Assembly: GCF_010747475.1 (NCBI RefSeq)
Contig: NZ_VSLZ01000002.1
Coordinates: forward strand, 558,001-622,000
DNA length: 64,000 bases
Source: Halorussus sp. MSC15.2
GTDB lineage: Archaea; Halobacteriota; Halobacteria; Halobacteriales; Haladaptataceae
Direction of reading: 5' to 3'
Of this stretch, positions 46,427 to 54,058 are shown piece by piece. Within the stretch, counting starts at the first letter, position 1, and the number at the start of each line of letters is the position of its first letter. The notes beneath the pieces were generated by a model. It saw nothing but the letters and a program-made list of their open reading frames with translations. It was not told the DNA's origin and searched no databases. The position numbers and the translations under genes are program-made.

Positions 46427-47062
46427 TCACCGGTCGCCGGACTCGTCGTCCGCGCGACGGAGCGCGACCGCCAGCGCTCGCCGGTAGATAGCGGCGTCGT
46501 CGTGGTCCTGCAGACCGGGCCGGGACTTGAACTCGCCCACGGCGTACTGGAGCGCGTCCGAGTCGTGGGTCCACCGTTCGACGCGCGACCGCAGTGTCGA
46601 GTCCTCGGCGTCGCGGTACTCGTCGCGGAGCGTCTCGATTGCGGTCGAGAGGTTCGCGGCGCGCTCGACGGCGGCGGACTTCGAGACGCACCGCAGTCGA
46701 GTCCGGTGGTCGGTCGCGCCGCACTCGCAGATGCGGCGGGGTCGGCGTATCGAGCTGTGGCCGACCGGCGCGACGGCGTCCGTCGTTCTGTCGGTCGGCA
46801 GGGACCGTGCGGAGACACAGTCGCGGTCGGCCGCCCGTCGGTTCCACACCTCGTCGATCTCGCGCACCACCGCGAAGCAGTTCGAACAGATGCGATAGTC
46901 CCGTTCGACCACCTCGAAGATGGCGTCGGCGATGCCCGTGGCTGTCGAGGAGTGGCAACCTTCGGGGGTCGTCCGGCGTGTCGCCCCGGAGGCAGGGACC
47001 TGCTGGTCCGAGTTGGCGGCCGTCGACTGTCCTCCGTCACTTTCAGGTTGGCTTCCGTTCAT
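46427..47062 (-). CDS. Zinc-finger protein, first gene of the leftward cassette
   Basis: 211 residues. A disordered, Thr/Ser-rich N-terminus (~45 residues), then YRICSNCFAVV and RRICECGATDHRTRLRC, giving paired Cys clusters of a zinc-ribbon type, and a helical C-terminus (LRSRVERWTHDSDALQYAVGEF). Its start is 172 nt from the rightward tube gene. A regulator or adaptor is plausible; there is no enzymatic motif. Confidence 0.5.
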   Translation of the reverse strand: MNGSQPESDGGQSTAANSDQQVPASGATRRTTPEGCHSSTATGIADAIFEVVERDYRICSNCFAVVREIDEVWNRRAADRDCVSARSLPTDRTTDAVAPVGHSSIRRPRRICECGATDHRTRLRCVSKSAAVERAANLSTAIETLRDEYRDAEDSTLRSRVERWTHDSDALQYAVGEFKSRPGLQDHDDAAIYRRALAVALRRADDESGDR

Positions 47063-47234
47063 ATTAATGGGTTTTCGGCACCGCGAGGGTGCAACCGTAC
47101 TCGGTTCGGGGACCGTATTAACGAGTTTTGGAATTTCACTTTCACCGAGGCGTCAAACCTCATATAAATAGGTCGGCGTGTAGGAGTAGTCGGGTTCCGG
47201 GCCGCCGGCGGAGGCGGCCTGACCCGGAGTAACC
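47063..47234. promoter_or_regulatory. Divergent promoter region between the two tail cassettes
   Basis: 172 nt with TATA-like sequence on both strands: tataaata (47163-47170, rightward, 65-70 nt before ATG 47235) and gttaat (about 47112-47119, leftward). The rightward start has a GGAG ribosome-binding motif (cggagtaacc) just before ATG. The AT-rich middle is likely where a common regulator acts. Confidence 0.5.
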
Positions 47235-48212
47235 ATGCGCTACGCCCAAGCCAACAAAGGACAGGTGAGTTACGGTATCGAAGACGCGGCGTACTCGAAG
47301 GCGAGTGCGACCGGCAACTACTTCGGCCTCGTGAACGAGGACGTCGAAGTTCCGAACCCGAACGAAGTGACGCCGATGGCGACCGGCGGCGGTCGCCGCG
47401 GTCCGCACGTCAACGCGCCGAACGCCAAGGAGTACGAGTTCGAGGTTCCCTTCGCAGTTCTGGACCACAACGCTCCGTTCGAGGTGGCGCTCGGAAAGCG
47501 AACGACGACGACCGAGGACCCCGACGGTACCGCCGGTTCGGGCGACGAGTACGAGAAACACATCGTCACGGAGGCCGACAAACTCCCGACGATGACGGTC
47601 GAACACTATCAGGAAGACCTCGACCTCAAGGAGTGGTTCGTCGGGAGCAAGGCCGGGCTTCAACTCGAAGCCGAACAGGGCGAGGCGCTCTCGGCCACGC
47701 TCTCCGTACTGGCCGCCCAGCGCGAGTACGACGACGCCGCGACGACGGCTACCGACCTCTCGGTTCCCAGTAACGTGAGTCCGTATCGTTTCTGGATGAA
47801 GGGCGACGTGACCCTCAGCGACTCCAGCGGTACCGTGGACACGCTGGCGACCGTCTCGGGCATGGACCTCTCGTGGGACAACGGTCTCGAAGCCCAGCAT
47901 CAGGGCAACGGCCGCGAGGCCCACGCCGTCGCCGAGACCACCGCGGCCGAGAAGTACGACATGAGCCTCACGGTCAACGTCGTGGACACCGACCTCTACA
48001 GGCGTGCGGCCGAGGACGAGGCACCCGTGGACGTGGAGATTCCGTTCTTCCGCGAACCCGGCGCTTCGACCGTCACCGACGCGCTGTACGTCCGACTGAA
48101 GGAGTGTACCGTCACGAGCGCCCCCGTCCCGAAGGCGGGAGAGGGCACCGTGGAGGCCGAAATCGGACTCGCGCCCCGCGACACCGAAATCGAGTTCCGC
48201 ACCCCCGCATAA
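47235..48212 (+). CDS. Major tail (tube)-like protein, rightward cassette
   Basis: 325 residues, acidic, beta-rich: RYAQANKGQVSYGIEDAAYS, VPNPNEVTPMATGG, EYEFEVPFAVLDHNAPFEVALG, VTVEHYQEDLDLKEW, and ending EIGLAPRDTEIEFRTPA. The position just before the chaperone and the size match viral tail-tube proteins. No membrane segment. It starts the rightward operon; spacing of 6 nt to the next gene. Identity by context and fold pattern only. Confidence 0.6.
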   Translation: MRYAQANKGQVSYGIEDAAYSKASATGNYFGLVNEDVEVPNPNEVTPMATGGGRRGPHVNAPNAKEYEFEVPFAVLDHNAPFEVALGKRTTTTEDPDGTAGSGDEYEKHIVTEADKLPTMTVEHYQEDLDLKEWFVGSKAGLQLEAEQGEALSATLSVLAAQREYDDAATTATDLSVPSNVSPYRFWMKGDVTLSDSSGTVDTLATVSGMDLSWDNGLEAQHQGNGREAHAVAETTAAEKYDMSLTVNVVDTDLYRRAAEDEAPVDVEIPFFREPGASTVTDALYVRLKECTVTSAPVPKAGEGTVEAEIGLAPRDTEIEFRTPA

Positions 48213-48218
48213 CGCACC

Positions 48219-48755
48219 ATGAGCCACCACGCAACCGAATCGCGAGACGAGGAACAGGATTCCGACGACGGAAACGAGGACGCCGCCGACCGAACGGACC
48301 ACCCCAAGGAGCAGATAAAGCGGGCCAAGCGAGACCGACGACAGTCCGAGTCCGAGACCGACGCGAGCGACACCCTCTCGTGGGACGAGGCCGCCAGCGG
48401 GTTCGAACGCCAACTCGAACAGCGCCGGACGGTCGGCGTCGAGATTCCGGAGATGGGCGTCGCGGAGTTCACGCTCCGAGGTCTCTCGCGCGAGGAGCGC
48501 GACGAGGTCGAGCAGAAGGCCGCCAACGTCAACCGCAAGGGTCGCCGCGATACCGAGGTAGAGGTCGATACCGGCGCGATTCGCCAGACGATGCTGAAGT
48601 ACGGCATCGTCTCCGGACCGGAGGGGTTCAAGCCGCAGCGCGAGGACCACCTCGACGCGCTTCCGCCGGGTGTCCAAGACGAACTCGTCGATATCGTCGA
48701 GGACATGAGCACGCTCTCCGTCGAGGAGCGCGACGGGTTTCAAGAGATGGGGTAA
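48219..48755 (+). CDS. Tail assembly chaperone-like protein, rightward cassette
   Basis: 178 residues: acidic N-terminus (RDEEQDSDDGNEDAADRTD), a coiled middle (KRAKRDRRQSESET), then VEIPEMGVAEFTLRGLSREERDEVEQKAANVNRKGRRDTEVEVDTG and the C-terminal HLDALPPGVQDELVDIVEDMSTLSVEER. Its frame ends with ...EMG then TAA at 48753. A second frame that needs a +1 shift at GGG-TAA continues from the same place. Tape-measure gene follows. Confidence 0.65.
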   Translation: MSHHATESRDEEQDSDDGNEDAADRTDHPKEQIKRAKRDRRQSESETDASDTLSWDEAASGFERQLEQRRTVGVEIPEMGVAEFTLRGLSREERDEVEQKAANVNRKGRRDTEVEVDTGAIRQTMLKYGIVSGPEGFKPQREDHLDALPPGVQDELVDIVEDMSTLSVEERDGFQEMG

Positions 48756-48969
48756 GGGGAAGCGTGTCGAACCAGAGACGGTCTTCGAGCGACGCGTCCT
48801 CGAAGACGCGGCCTTCTGGGACGCCTACGGGTGTCCTGCCGACCCGCGTCGCCTCCCCGCTCGGGAGCATGCGGCGCATCTCGCGGTGCTGGAAGGCAAG
48901 CAGAAAGCGAAGGAAAAAGAGCAGCAGAAAGCACAGCGACAGCAACGCGGTGCGGGACGACGGGGGTAA
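48751..48969 (+). CDS. +1-frame extension of the tail chaperone (G-T-like)
   Basis: The frame is open from 48709 to the TAA at 48967 and encodes GKGKRVEPETVFERRVLEDA...CPADPRRLPAREHAAHLAVLEGK...RRG (72 codons from 48751), with a coding-like acidic/basic coiled end. No ATG, GTG or TTG start occurs in this frame until GTG 48886, so the first ~45 codons can be translated only by shifting from the upstream frame. A +1 slip of the glycyl-tRNA from GGG to GGU at the GGG-UAA junction (48750-48755) gives a ~249-residue fusion. The next ATG (48973) begins the tape measure. Confidence 0.6.
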   Translation, partial: GKGKRVEPETVFERRVLEDAAFWDAYGCPADPRRLPAREHAAHLAVLEGKQKAKEKEQQKAQRQQRGAGRRG

Positions 48970-48972
48970 CAG

Positions 48973-50469
48973 ATGAGCGGAATGAACGGCACCGTCCAGA
49001 AGTACGCGAGACGGGCGGGTCGAGCTAGCAGACGGGGTCAGCACCGACTGACTGCACCGTCGCAGGCCCAGAGCCAAGCGATGACCTCGGTCAGCAAAAA
49101 GCTGGTCGGCGTCTGGAAGCGGATAATCAAGAACTCGCCGAAACTTCAGGACCAAGTCACCCGCATCAACAAGAGTCTCGACAAACTCGCCGGGACGCTC
49201 GGTTCGTCGCTCGTTCCGGCCTTCCGACTGCTCGCCGACGGTATGAAGTTCGCCGTCAAGACATTCAAGGCGATGCCGGGGCCAGTCCGCGACTTCGTCG
49301 GCATCGCGTTCGCCCTCGTTTCGGGCCTCGTGATGGTGACGACCGCGGTCTCTACGGTCGCCACCGCACTCGGCGGTGTTGCGGCGGTCCTCGGCGGACT
49401 GCTCGGACCGATACTCGCCGTCATCGCGGTCGTCGCACTCCTCTACGTAGTTTGGAAGAACAACCTGTTCGGGATACGGACCATCGCAAAACGGGTGTTC
49501 AACTGGCTGAAAGGGTTCGTGACGGGGGTTATCGCTTTCATCAAGTCGCCGTGGAAGACGTTCACGAAACTCCTCCCCCGCCTCTGGAAGTCTGCTGGGA
49601 AGGCGCTCAGAACCGGCGTCAAAGCCGTCTTCGGTGCCATCAAAGCCCTCGTCGTCGGATACCTGACGTTCACGCTGACGTTCTGGAAACGAACCCTGAA
49701 TCTCCTCGTCACGGCGGCGCGAACCGCGTTCGCCTTCGCCAAGAAGGTGATTGCGAAGGCGTTCGCCGTCATCACGAACGTGGTGAGGACCGGCGTCCGA
49801 AAGCTGAAACAGCTCTGGAACTCCGCGCTCGGCGTCGTCCGAACGTTCGTCGTGAAAGCGAAGAAGAAGGTCGGCGCGCTCGCCGGGAAAGTGACGAAGG
49901 CGTTCACGAATCTCGCCGAGTCCGCGCTCAAGTGGGCCAAGGACCTCGTGAAGCAGTTCGTCGCCGGAATCAGCGCGAAGATGAAGGCGTTCACGAAGAA
50001 ACTCGGAAAGCTGAAAAAGAAAGTCGAGAGGACACTCGGCAACTTCGCCAAGTCGGCGAGGCGCTGGGGCCGAGACCTCATCTCCGAGTTCATCTCCGGC
50101 ATCGACGACAAAATCGACCACTTCCGGAGCAAGATAAACGACCTCAAGAGCACGGTCCAAGAGGCCATCTCGTTCGACCGCGTGGAGAACGACCGGATGG
50201 CCCAGCGCTGGGGGTCGGACCTCGTGGACCACTTCTCGCGGGGGATGGCTCGCAAGTCGGGCCAACTCCAGAGCGCGCTCCCCACCCAGCGACCCGGCTC
50301 GTTCGGGCTTCAAGCTTCGACTGCAGGCGGTGCTCGGACCACCGTGGACGTCACCGTCGAGGCCGGGGCGGTCCAGATGCGCGGCGGAAGCACCGCCCGG
50401 GTCAACGCGCAGAAAACCGCGGAGGGCGTCGCCGACGAGTTCGCACAGCGGTTCGGGAGGCGGTCGTAG
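48973..50469 (+). CDS. Tape-measure-like tail protein, rightward cassette
   Basis: 498 residues. Very basic (Lys/Arg-rich coils: KKVERTLGNFAKSARRWGRDL, KAKKKVGALAGKVTKAF), with a long hydrophobic segment (FVGIAFALVSGLVMVTTAVSTVATALGGVAAVLGGLLGPILAVIAVVALLYVV, residues ~113-165, cut here into parts for length) as seen in tape measures, and a Gly/Thr-rich C-terminus. Unlike the acidic host proteome. Stop overlaps nothing; next gene begins 0 nt later. Predicts a tail of about 75 nm at ~0.15 nm per residue. Confidence 0.7.
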   Translation: MSGMNGTVQKYARRAGRASRRGQHRLTAPSQAQSQAMTSVSKKLVGVWKRIIKNSPKLQDQVTRINKSLDKLAGTLGSSLVPAFRLLADGMKFAVKTFKAMPGPVRDFVGIAFALVSGLVMVTTAVSTVATALGGVAAVLGGLLGPILAVIAVVALLYVVWKNNLFGIRTIAKRVFNWLKGFVTGVIAFIKSPWKTFTKLLPRLWKSAGKALRTGVKAVFGAIKALVVGYLTFTLTFWKRTLNLLVTAARTAFAFAKKVIAKAFAVITNVVRTGVRKLKQLWNSALGVVRTFVVKAKKKVGALAGKVTKAFTNLAESALKWAKDLVKQFVAGISAKMKAFTKKLGKLKKKVERTLGNFAKSARRWGRDLISEFISGIDDKIDHFRSKINDLKSTVQEAISFDRVENDRMAQRWGSDLVDHFSRGMARKSGQLQSALPTQRPGSFGLQASTAGGARTTVDVTVEAGAVQMRGGSTARVNAQKTAEGVADEFAQRFGRRS

Positions 50470-50967
50470 ATGGCCGACCACACCGAGGTCCGACTGGAGA
50501 AGCCCCGGGAGAACGCCGACGACGACGTCGTGGCGTACTTCGCGCCCAACTTCGAGGTCCAGCCGAGTTTCGACAACGACCTCTTCACCGCCGAGCGCGC
50601 GACGAGTCGCCCGACGGTCGCGCGCGACAACCAGCAGTACAGCCACGAACTCTCGGTCGAGGGCGTGTTCGAGGACTCCGACAGGCTTCCGGACGCACAC
50701 CGCGCCGACGTGGAGGCGATGGTCGGGTCCTCGCCCGCGACCGCCCGCCAGCAGGTGAACAGGCTGGTCCACTACGCGACGCAGGTCGGTGGTCCCTTCT
50801 ACCTCTACGAGGGTACCGACGAGTACACCGCCGAATCGACCGCCGCGATGGACGTTCAGAACGGCGTCTACCCCGCGGTCCAGATAGCGTCCGTCGAACC
50901 GCCCTCGCAGGGCGGTCTCTCGCGATTCGAGTACTCGGTGCAGTTCGTCGTGGGGGTGCCGCGCTGA
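50470..50967 (+). CDS. Distal-tail-like (Dit-type) protein, rightward cassette
   Basis: 165 residues: FEVQPSFDNDLFTAERATS near residue 27, ARQQVNRLVHYATQVGGPFYLYEGTDEYTAESTAAM in the middle, and a beta-strand-rich end (RFEYSVQFVVGVPR). It follows the tape measure immediately and overlaps the next ATG by 1 nt (TGATG). A GGAGG motif at ~50455-50459 gives a strong ribosome-binding site. Structure assigned by position. Confidence 0.5.
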   Translation: MADHTEVRLEKPRENADDDVVAYFAPNFEVQPSFDNDLFTAERATSRPTVARDNQQYSHELSVEGVFEDSDRLPDAHRADVEAMVGSSPATARQQVNRLVHYATQVGGPFYLYEGTDEYTAESTAAMDVQNGVYPAVQIASVEPPSQGGLSRFEYSVQFVVGVPR

Positions 50968-52214
50968 TGGGCGTCGAGTGGCGACTCCGACGCGTCAACG
51001 ACGGCACAGTGGACGACGCGCTGTTGGACGTCGAGGTGACCGACGCTTACAATCGGTTCGCCCGACAGGCGACGGCCATCCTCGACGACCCCGATGGCGT
51101 GAAATCCGGAGCGTATCCGCAGCCAACACCGGTCGAGTTGGACGTGCGCCGCGACGACGGAGCGTTCGTCCAGCGGTTCGGCGGATTCGTCATCAATACG
51201 ACCACCGAACAGGACGCCACGACGCTGGAGATACTGTCGCACGACTTCTGGCTCCGCAAACGGCAAGTGTTCCGGTCCTTCGCGGGCGACAGCATCGCAG
51301 CCGTACTGAAACTACTAATCACCGACCTCACGCCACTCAACTGGGCGAACGGAGCCGAGGTCGAAATCGCCAACGAACAACCCGTCGAACGCGACTGGAA
51401 GGGCGAGCGTCTCGACGAGGTGGTCGCGGAATTGGCAGCTAAATCGGCTGGCGAGGACTTCGGCGCGACCGACGAGGGCGTGTTCTACTTCCGCCCTCGC
51501 GACTCGACGGCCAACGAAGCGCCACGAACCTTCCCACCCGGGGAGTACGACGAGGCGAACTTCTCCGAGGACGGCAAGCGGGAAGTCAACAAAGTCACCC
51601 TCTACTACGGCGAGGGGTCGAACACGGGTGCTGTTGCGGTCCAGGACCGCGGCAGCCAACAGCGACTCGCCGACGAATTAGGCCGAAGTGAACCGGTCGT
51701 CGTCGGCGAGACCAAGACCTACCCCGAAATCGCCGACGAGAAGACGGCCGAACAGAAGGCGCGCCAGATTCTGAACGACCGGAGCGCGGTCCAGACAGGG
51801 ACGCTGAAGACGTGGGAGGCGTTCGAGGTGACGCCCGGCGACGTGACCAGCGTCGTCGTCCCGGAACAGGGCGTGAATCGGGACTTCCGCGTCGCCGAGG
51901 TCACCTACAAGTGGCGAGACGACCGGACGGAAATCAAACTCGCCGAGAACTCCGACGGAGTGCTCGACACGCTCGTCAGCCTCAGTCAAGAGGTGTCGCG
52001 TCTCGACTCGCGGGCGGCCGACGAGAGCGCCACGATTACCCAAATCGTGGACCTCGCCGAGCAGGCTGGCGTCGAGTTCGACCTGACCGCCTACAAGCGG
52101 AGCGTTCCAGACGACCAGTTACTGTTCGGCCAACTGAAAGGCGGGTGGGGCGACCCGCGCTCCGGCGGCGGACGCTGGGGCGACCAGCGCGGTCCGCGGG
52201 AGGAAATCGCCTAA
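50967..52214 (+). CDS. Tail hub/baseplate protein (gp37-like), rightward cassette
   Basis: 415 residues from ATG 50967. Beta-rich N-terminal half (FARQATAILDDPDGVKSGAY, DDGAFVQRFGGFVINTTTEQDAT); the middle holds AAVLKLLITDLTPLNWANGAEVE and the downstream RQILNDRSAVQTGTLKTWEAFEVTPGDVTSVVVPEQ; it ends IKLAENSDGVLDTLVSLSQEVSRL and a Gly-rich tail. These features match the tail-hub family in which the C-terminus carries a coiled module, and resemble the leftward FnIII hub's C-terminal end. Confidence 0.6.
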   Translation: MGVEWRLRRVNDGTVDDALLDVEVTDAYNRFARQATAILDDPDGVKSGAYPQPTPVELDVRRDDGAFVQRFGGFVINTTTEQDATTLEILSHDFWLRKRQVFRSFAGDSIAAVLKLLITDLTPLNWANGAEVEIANEQPVERDWKGERLDEVVAELAAKSAGEDFGATDEGVFYFRPRDSTANEAPRTFPPGEYDEANFSEDGKREVNKVTLYYGEGSNTGAVAVQDRGSQQRLADELGRSEPVVVGETKTYPEIADEKTAEQKARQILNDRSAVQTGTLKTWEAFEVTPGDVTSVVVPEQGVNRDFRVAEVTYKWRDDRTEIKLAENSDGVLDTLVSLSQEVSRLDSRAADESATITQIVDLAEQAGVEFDLTAYKRSVPDDQLLFGQLKGGWGDPRSGGGRWGDQRGPREEIA

Positions 52215-52226
52215 ACGGTTCGAACC

Positions 52227-52586
52227 ATGGCAGGAAAAATCACGAACGCCGGGCGCGACGCCATCCGCGACTTCGTCCAATCCGAGGTCGCGGAGATGGG
52301 CGTCGGAACCGGCACGACCGACCCGACCAAGACGAACAGTTCGCTCGAATCGGAGGTGACCCGGAAGTCGGTGTCGAAGGCCGACGGCGCGACGGGAGAG
52401 ACGGTGTTCAAAATCACCCTCTCGACCAGCGACGCCAACTACGCCGACGTGGGCGCTGAACTCACCGAAGTCGGCACCTTCGACGCCGACGGAAACCTGC
52501 AAGCTCGGCTCACCCACAGCGGCATCCGCAAGACCTCCGACTTCGAGGTGGAGTATCGCCTTAGCGAGACGGTAGTGAACACGTAA
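52227..52586 (+). CDS. Small tail accessory protein, rightward cassette
   Basis: 119 residues, Thr/Ser-rich, with GTTDPTKTNSSLESEVTRKSVSKADGATGETVFKITL and GTFDADGNLQARLTHSGIRKT. I see no recognised domain; similar small proteins in tail loci are tail-fibre bases or chaperones. Start 12 nt after the hub stop, with next gene 2 nt away, so clearly operonic. Confidence 0.45.
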   Translation: MAGKITNAGRDAIRDFVQSEVAEMGVGTGTTDPTKTNSSLESEVTRKSVSKADGATGETVFKITLSTSDANYADVGAELTEVGTFDADGNLQARLTHSGIRKTSDFEVEYRLSETVVNT

Positions 52587-52588
52587 TC

Positions 52589-53173
52589 ATGAGAGAACAC
52601 ACGGACGGCGACTTCCCGTTCGCCAACGACTTCAACGCGCTCGTCCGCGACGCCCTCGAAGGCGGCACGCAGGTCGAGAGCGGCTGCGGCGTCAGCGACG
52701 GCGGCACGCAGGACATGAACGTCGAGGTGGCGAGCGGCTCGGTCGTCATCGACGGAACAGAGCATTCGATTAGTTCCCAGAGCGTTAGCCTCGCCAGCGC
52801 CGACTCAGATAATCCGCGCTACGACCTCGTGGTCGCGGATTCGTCTGGTGCGAAGGCCGTGACGGGAACCGCGAGCGCGACGCCGAAAGCGCCCTCGATA
52901 CCCTCGAAGAGCGTGCTGTTGGCGATTGTGGAGGTCCCTGCTGGCGCGAGTGGCGCGACCGATGGCGAGATTAGTGATGCGAGGGTGATTCTCCACGAAA
53001 TCGCAAATACAGCGGTTTCGGCGTTGGAGAATCTGAGCGAGGGTGACTCCTTCAGTGGGTATCCGTTGGCGCATGGGACCGATGTGGACGCGCCGACGAA
53101 CGCGCACCATGACCGATTCACGGACGCAGAGGCTCAGAAACAAGCACTGGCGTACGACTTCATAGGAGTGTGA
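52589..53173 (+). CDS. Tail-fibre-like protein, rightward cassette
   Basis: 194 residues. A repetitive, beta-rich middle (TQVESGCGVSDGGTQDMNVEVASGSVVIDGTEHSI, SGASGATDGEISDARVILHE) and a C-terminal segment rich in Asp/His (AHGTDVDAPTNAHHDRFTDAEAQ). This looks like a receptor-binding or fibre-tip protein of short length; there is no enzymatic motif. Operonic (3 nt before the next ATG). Confidence 0.5.
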   Translation: MREHTDGDFPFANDFNALVRDALEGGTQVESGCGVSDGGTQDMNVEVASGSVVIDGTEHSISSQSVSLASADSDNPRYDLVVADSSGAKAVTGTASATPKAPSIPSKSVLLAIVEVPAGASGATDGEISDARVILHEIANTAVSALENLSEGDSFSGYPLAHGTDVDAPTNAHHDRFTDAEAQKQALAYDFIGV

Positions 53174-53176
53174 ATC

Positions 53177-53437
53177 ATGGTTCAGGCGACTATCGACAAC
53201 AGTCCGGTTAGTATCGTTTTGGCACACGGGGAATCAGTGACCGTTCCGAGCGGTGAAACGTGGCGAGTGACAATAAAACTAAATGGGAGTGGTTCGTACG
53301 CATCGATTAATAGTAAGGCATTCGTAAACGCGGACTCAAATAACGATGCTAATCCGGTTGAAACAGTCGTAACTAGTGGAGATAAAATTACTAGTCACGG
53401 GAGCAATCTCCACATCGGCGGCTTCGTGGTGAACTAA
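53177..53437 (+). CDS. Small protein of the rightward cassette
   Basis: 86 residues, beta-strand-rich (QATIDNSPVSIVLAHGESVTVPSGETWRVTIKLNGSGSYASIN). A GGAG motif sits just before ATG (cataggagtgtgaatcATG). AT-richer than neighbours. No known function; it may be a tip protein or adaptor. Confidence 0.45.
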   Translation: MVQATIDNSPVSIVLAHGESVTVPSGETWRVTIKLNGSGSYASINSKAFVNADSNNDANPVETVVTSGDKITSHGSNLHIGGFVVN

Positions 53438-53439
53438 CA

Positions 53440-53658
53440 ATGTACAAACGAAAATCCAACTCCGGTCACGAAATCGAGTGGGAACCAGAAGACGACGCTA
53501 TCGCCGCGCAGGCGCTCGCAGAGGTCGAAGAGACGGGCGTCGTCGCGAAGTCGCAGGCCGAAGAGGACGCTGTCGATATCGGCGACGACCACGAACTCGC
53601 CCAACAGGTGCAGGAACGCTACCAGCAGTTACTGGAGCAGAAGGAGTCTACGCAGTAA
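53440..53658 (+). CDS. Small acidic protein of the rightward cassette
   Basis: 72 residues, helix-forming and acidic (QALAEVEETGVVAKSQAEEDAVDIGDDHELAQQVQERYQQLLEQ). Unknown function; could be a chaperone. 2 nt from the upstream stop and 4 nt before the next ATG, so co-translated. Confidence 0.4.
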   Translation: MYKRKSNSGHEIEWEPEDDAIAAQALAEVEETGVVAKSQAEEDAVDIGDDHELAQQVQERYQQLLEQKESTQ

Positions 53659-53662
53659 CTCC

Positions 53663-54058
53663 ATGCCGACCCACGACACCACCAAGAACGACCAGAGTAT
53701 CACCGGACGACAGACCCTCAACGGCACCGACGACACCCTCGTCTCCGTGTCCGTCCCCTCGGGCGAAATCTGGTACGTCGAGGGCGTCCACGTCACGGCC
53801 GACGGAAGCGGCGACACGTCGGGCATCAGCATCGACGCGGGCGTCGCCGACGCCGTCACGCTCGACAACATGATGCCGACCGTCGGTCGCGCAGGCCGGG
53901 GCGACAGCGTCGGCGTCGATACGACCGTCAACGACAGCGCGAGCGCGGACGTGGACGCCTACGCCAGCGCTGGCGAGGAGATTCGCGTGGTCGAAGCCCA
54001 CGAGAACGGTTCCTCGGGCGGCTACCACTACAGCGTGCAGATGCGACAAGTGCTGTAG
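53663..54058 (+). CDS. Beta-rich terminal tail-cassette protein
   Basis: 131 residues: DTLVSVSVPSGEIWYVEGVHVTADGSGDTSGIS followed by DAVTLDNMMPTVGRAGRGDSVGVDTTVNDSASADVDAYASAGEEI. Pattern of repeated short beta strands, typical of fibre or head-proximal decorations, but unassigned. Last gene of the rightward operon. A T-rich stretch (gtttcttttgtcg, ~54095-54107) shortly after the stop may terminate the operon. Confidence 0.45.
   Translation: MPTHDTTKNDQSITGRQTLNGTDDTLVSVSVPSGEIWYVEGVHVTADGSGDTSGISIDAGVADAVTLDNMMPTVGRAGRGDSVGVDTTVNDSASADVDAYASAGEEIRVVEAHENGSSGGYHYSVQMRQVL

Larger units (their letters stand above)
36626..54058. mobile_element. Headless double-tail locus (two divergent tail-morphogenesis cassettes)
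   Basis: 17 kb of densely packed virus-type genes: a leftward cassette (36626-47062) and a rightward cassette (47235-54058). Each encodes a tube-like, chaperone-like, tape-measure, distal-tail, hub and fibre set. I find no terminase, portal, capsid, protease, integrase or polymerase here, and ordinary chromosomal genes flank it. Candidate domesticated tail particle (tailocin-like); the alternative is the remains of proviruses. Confidence 0.6.
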
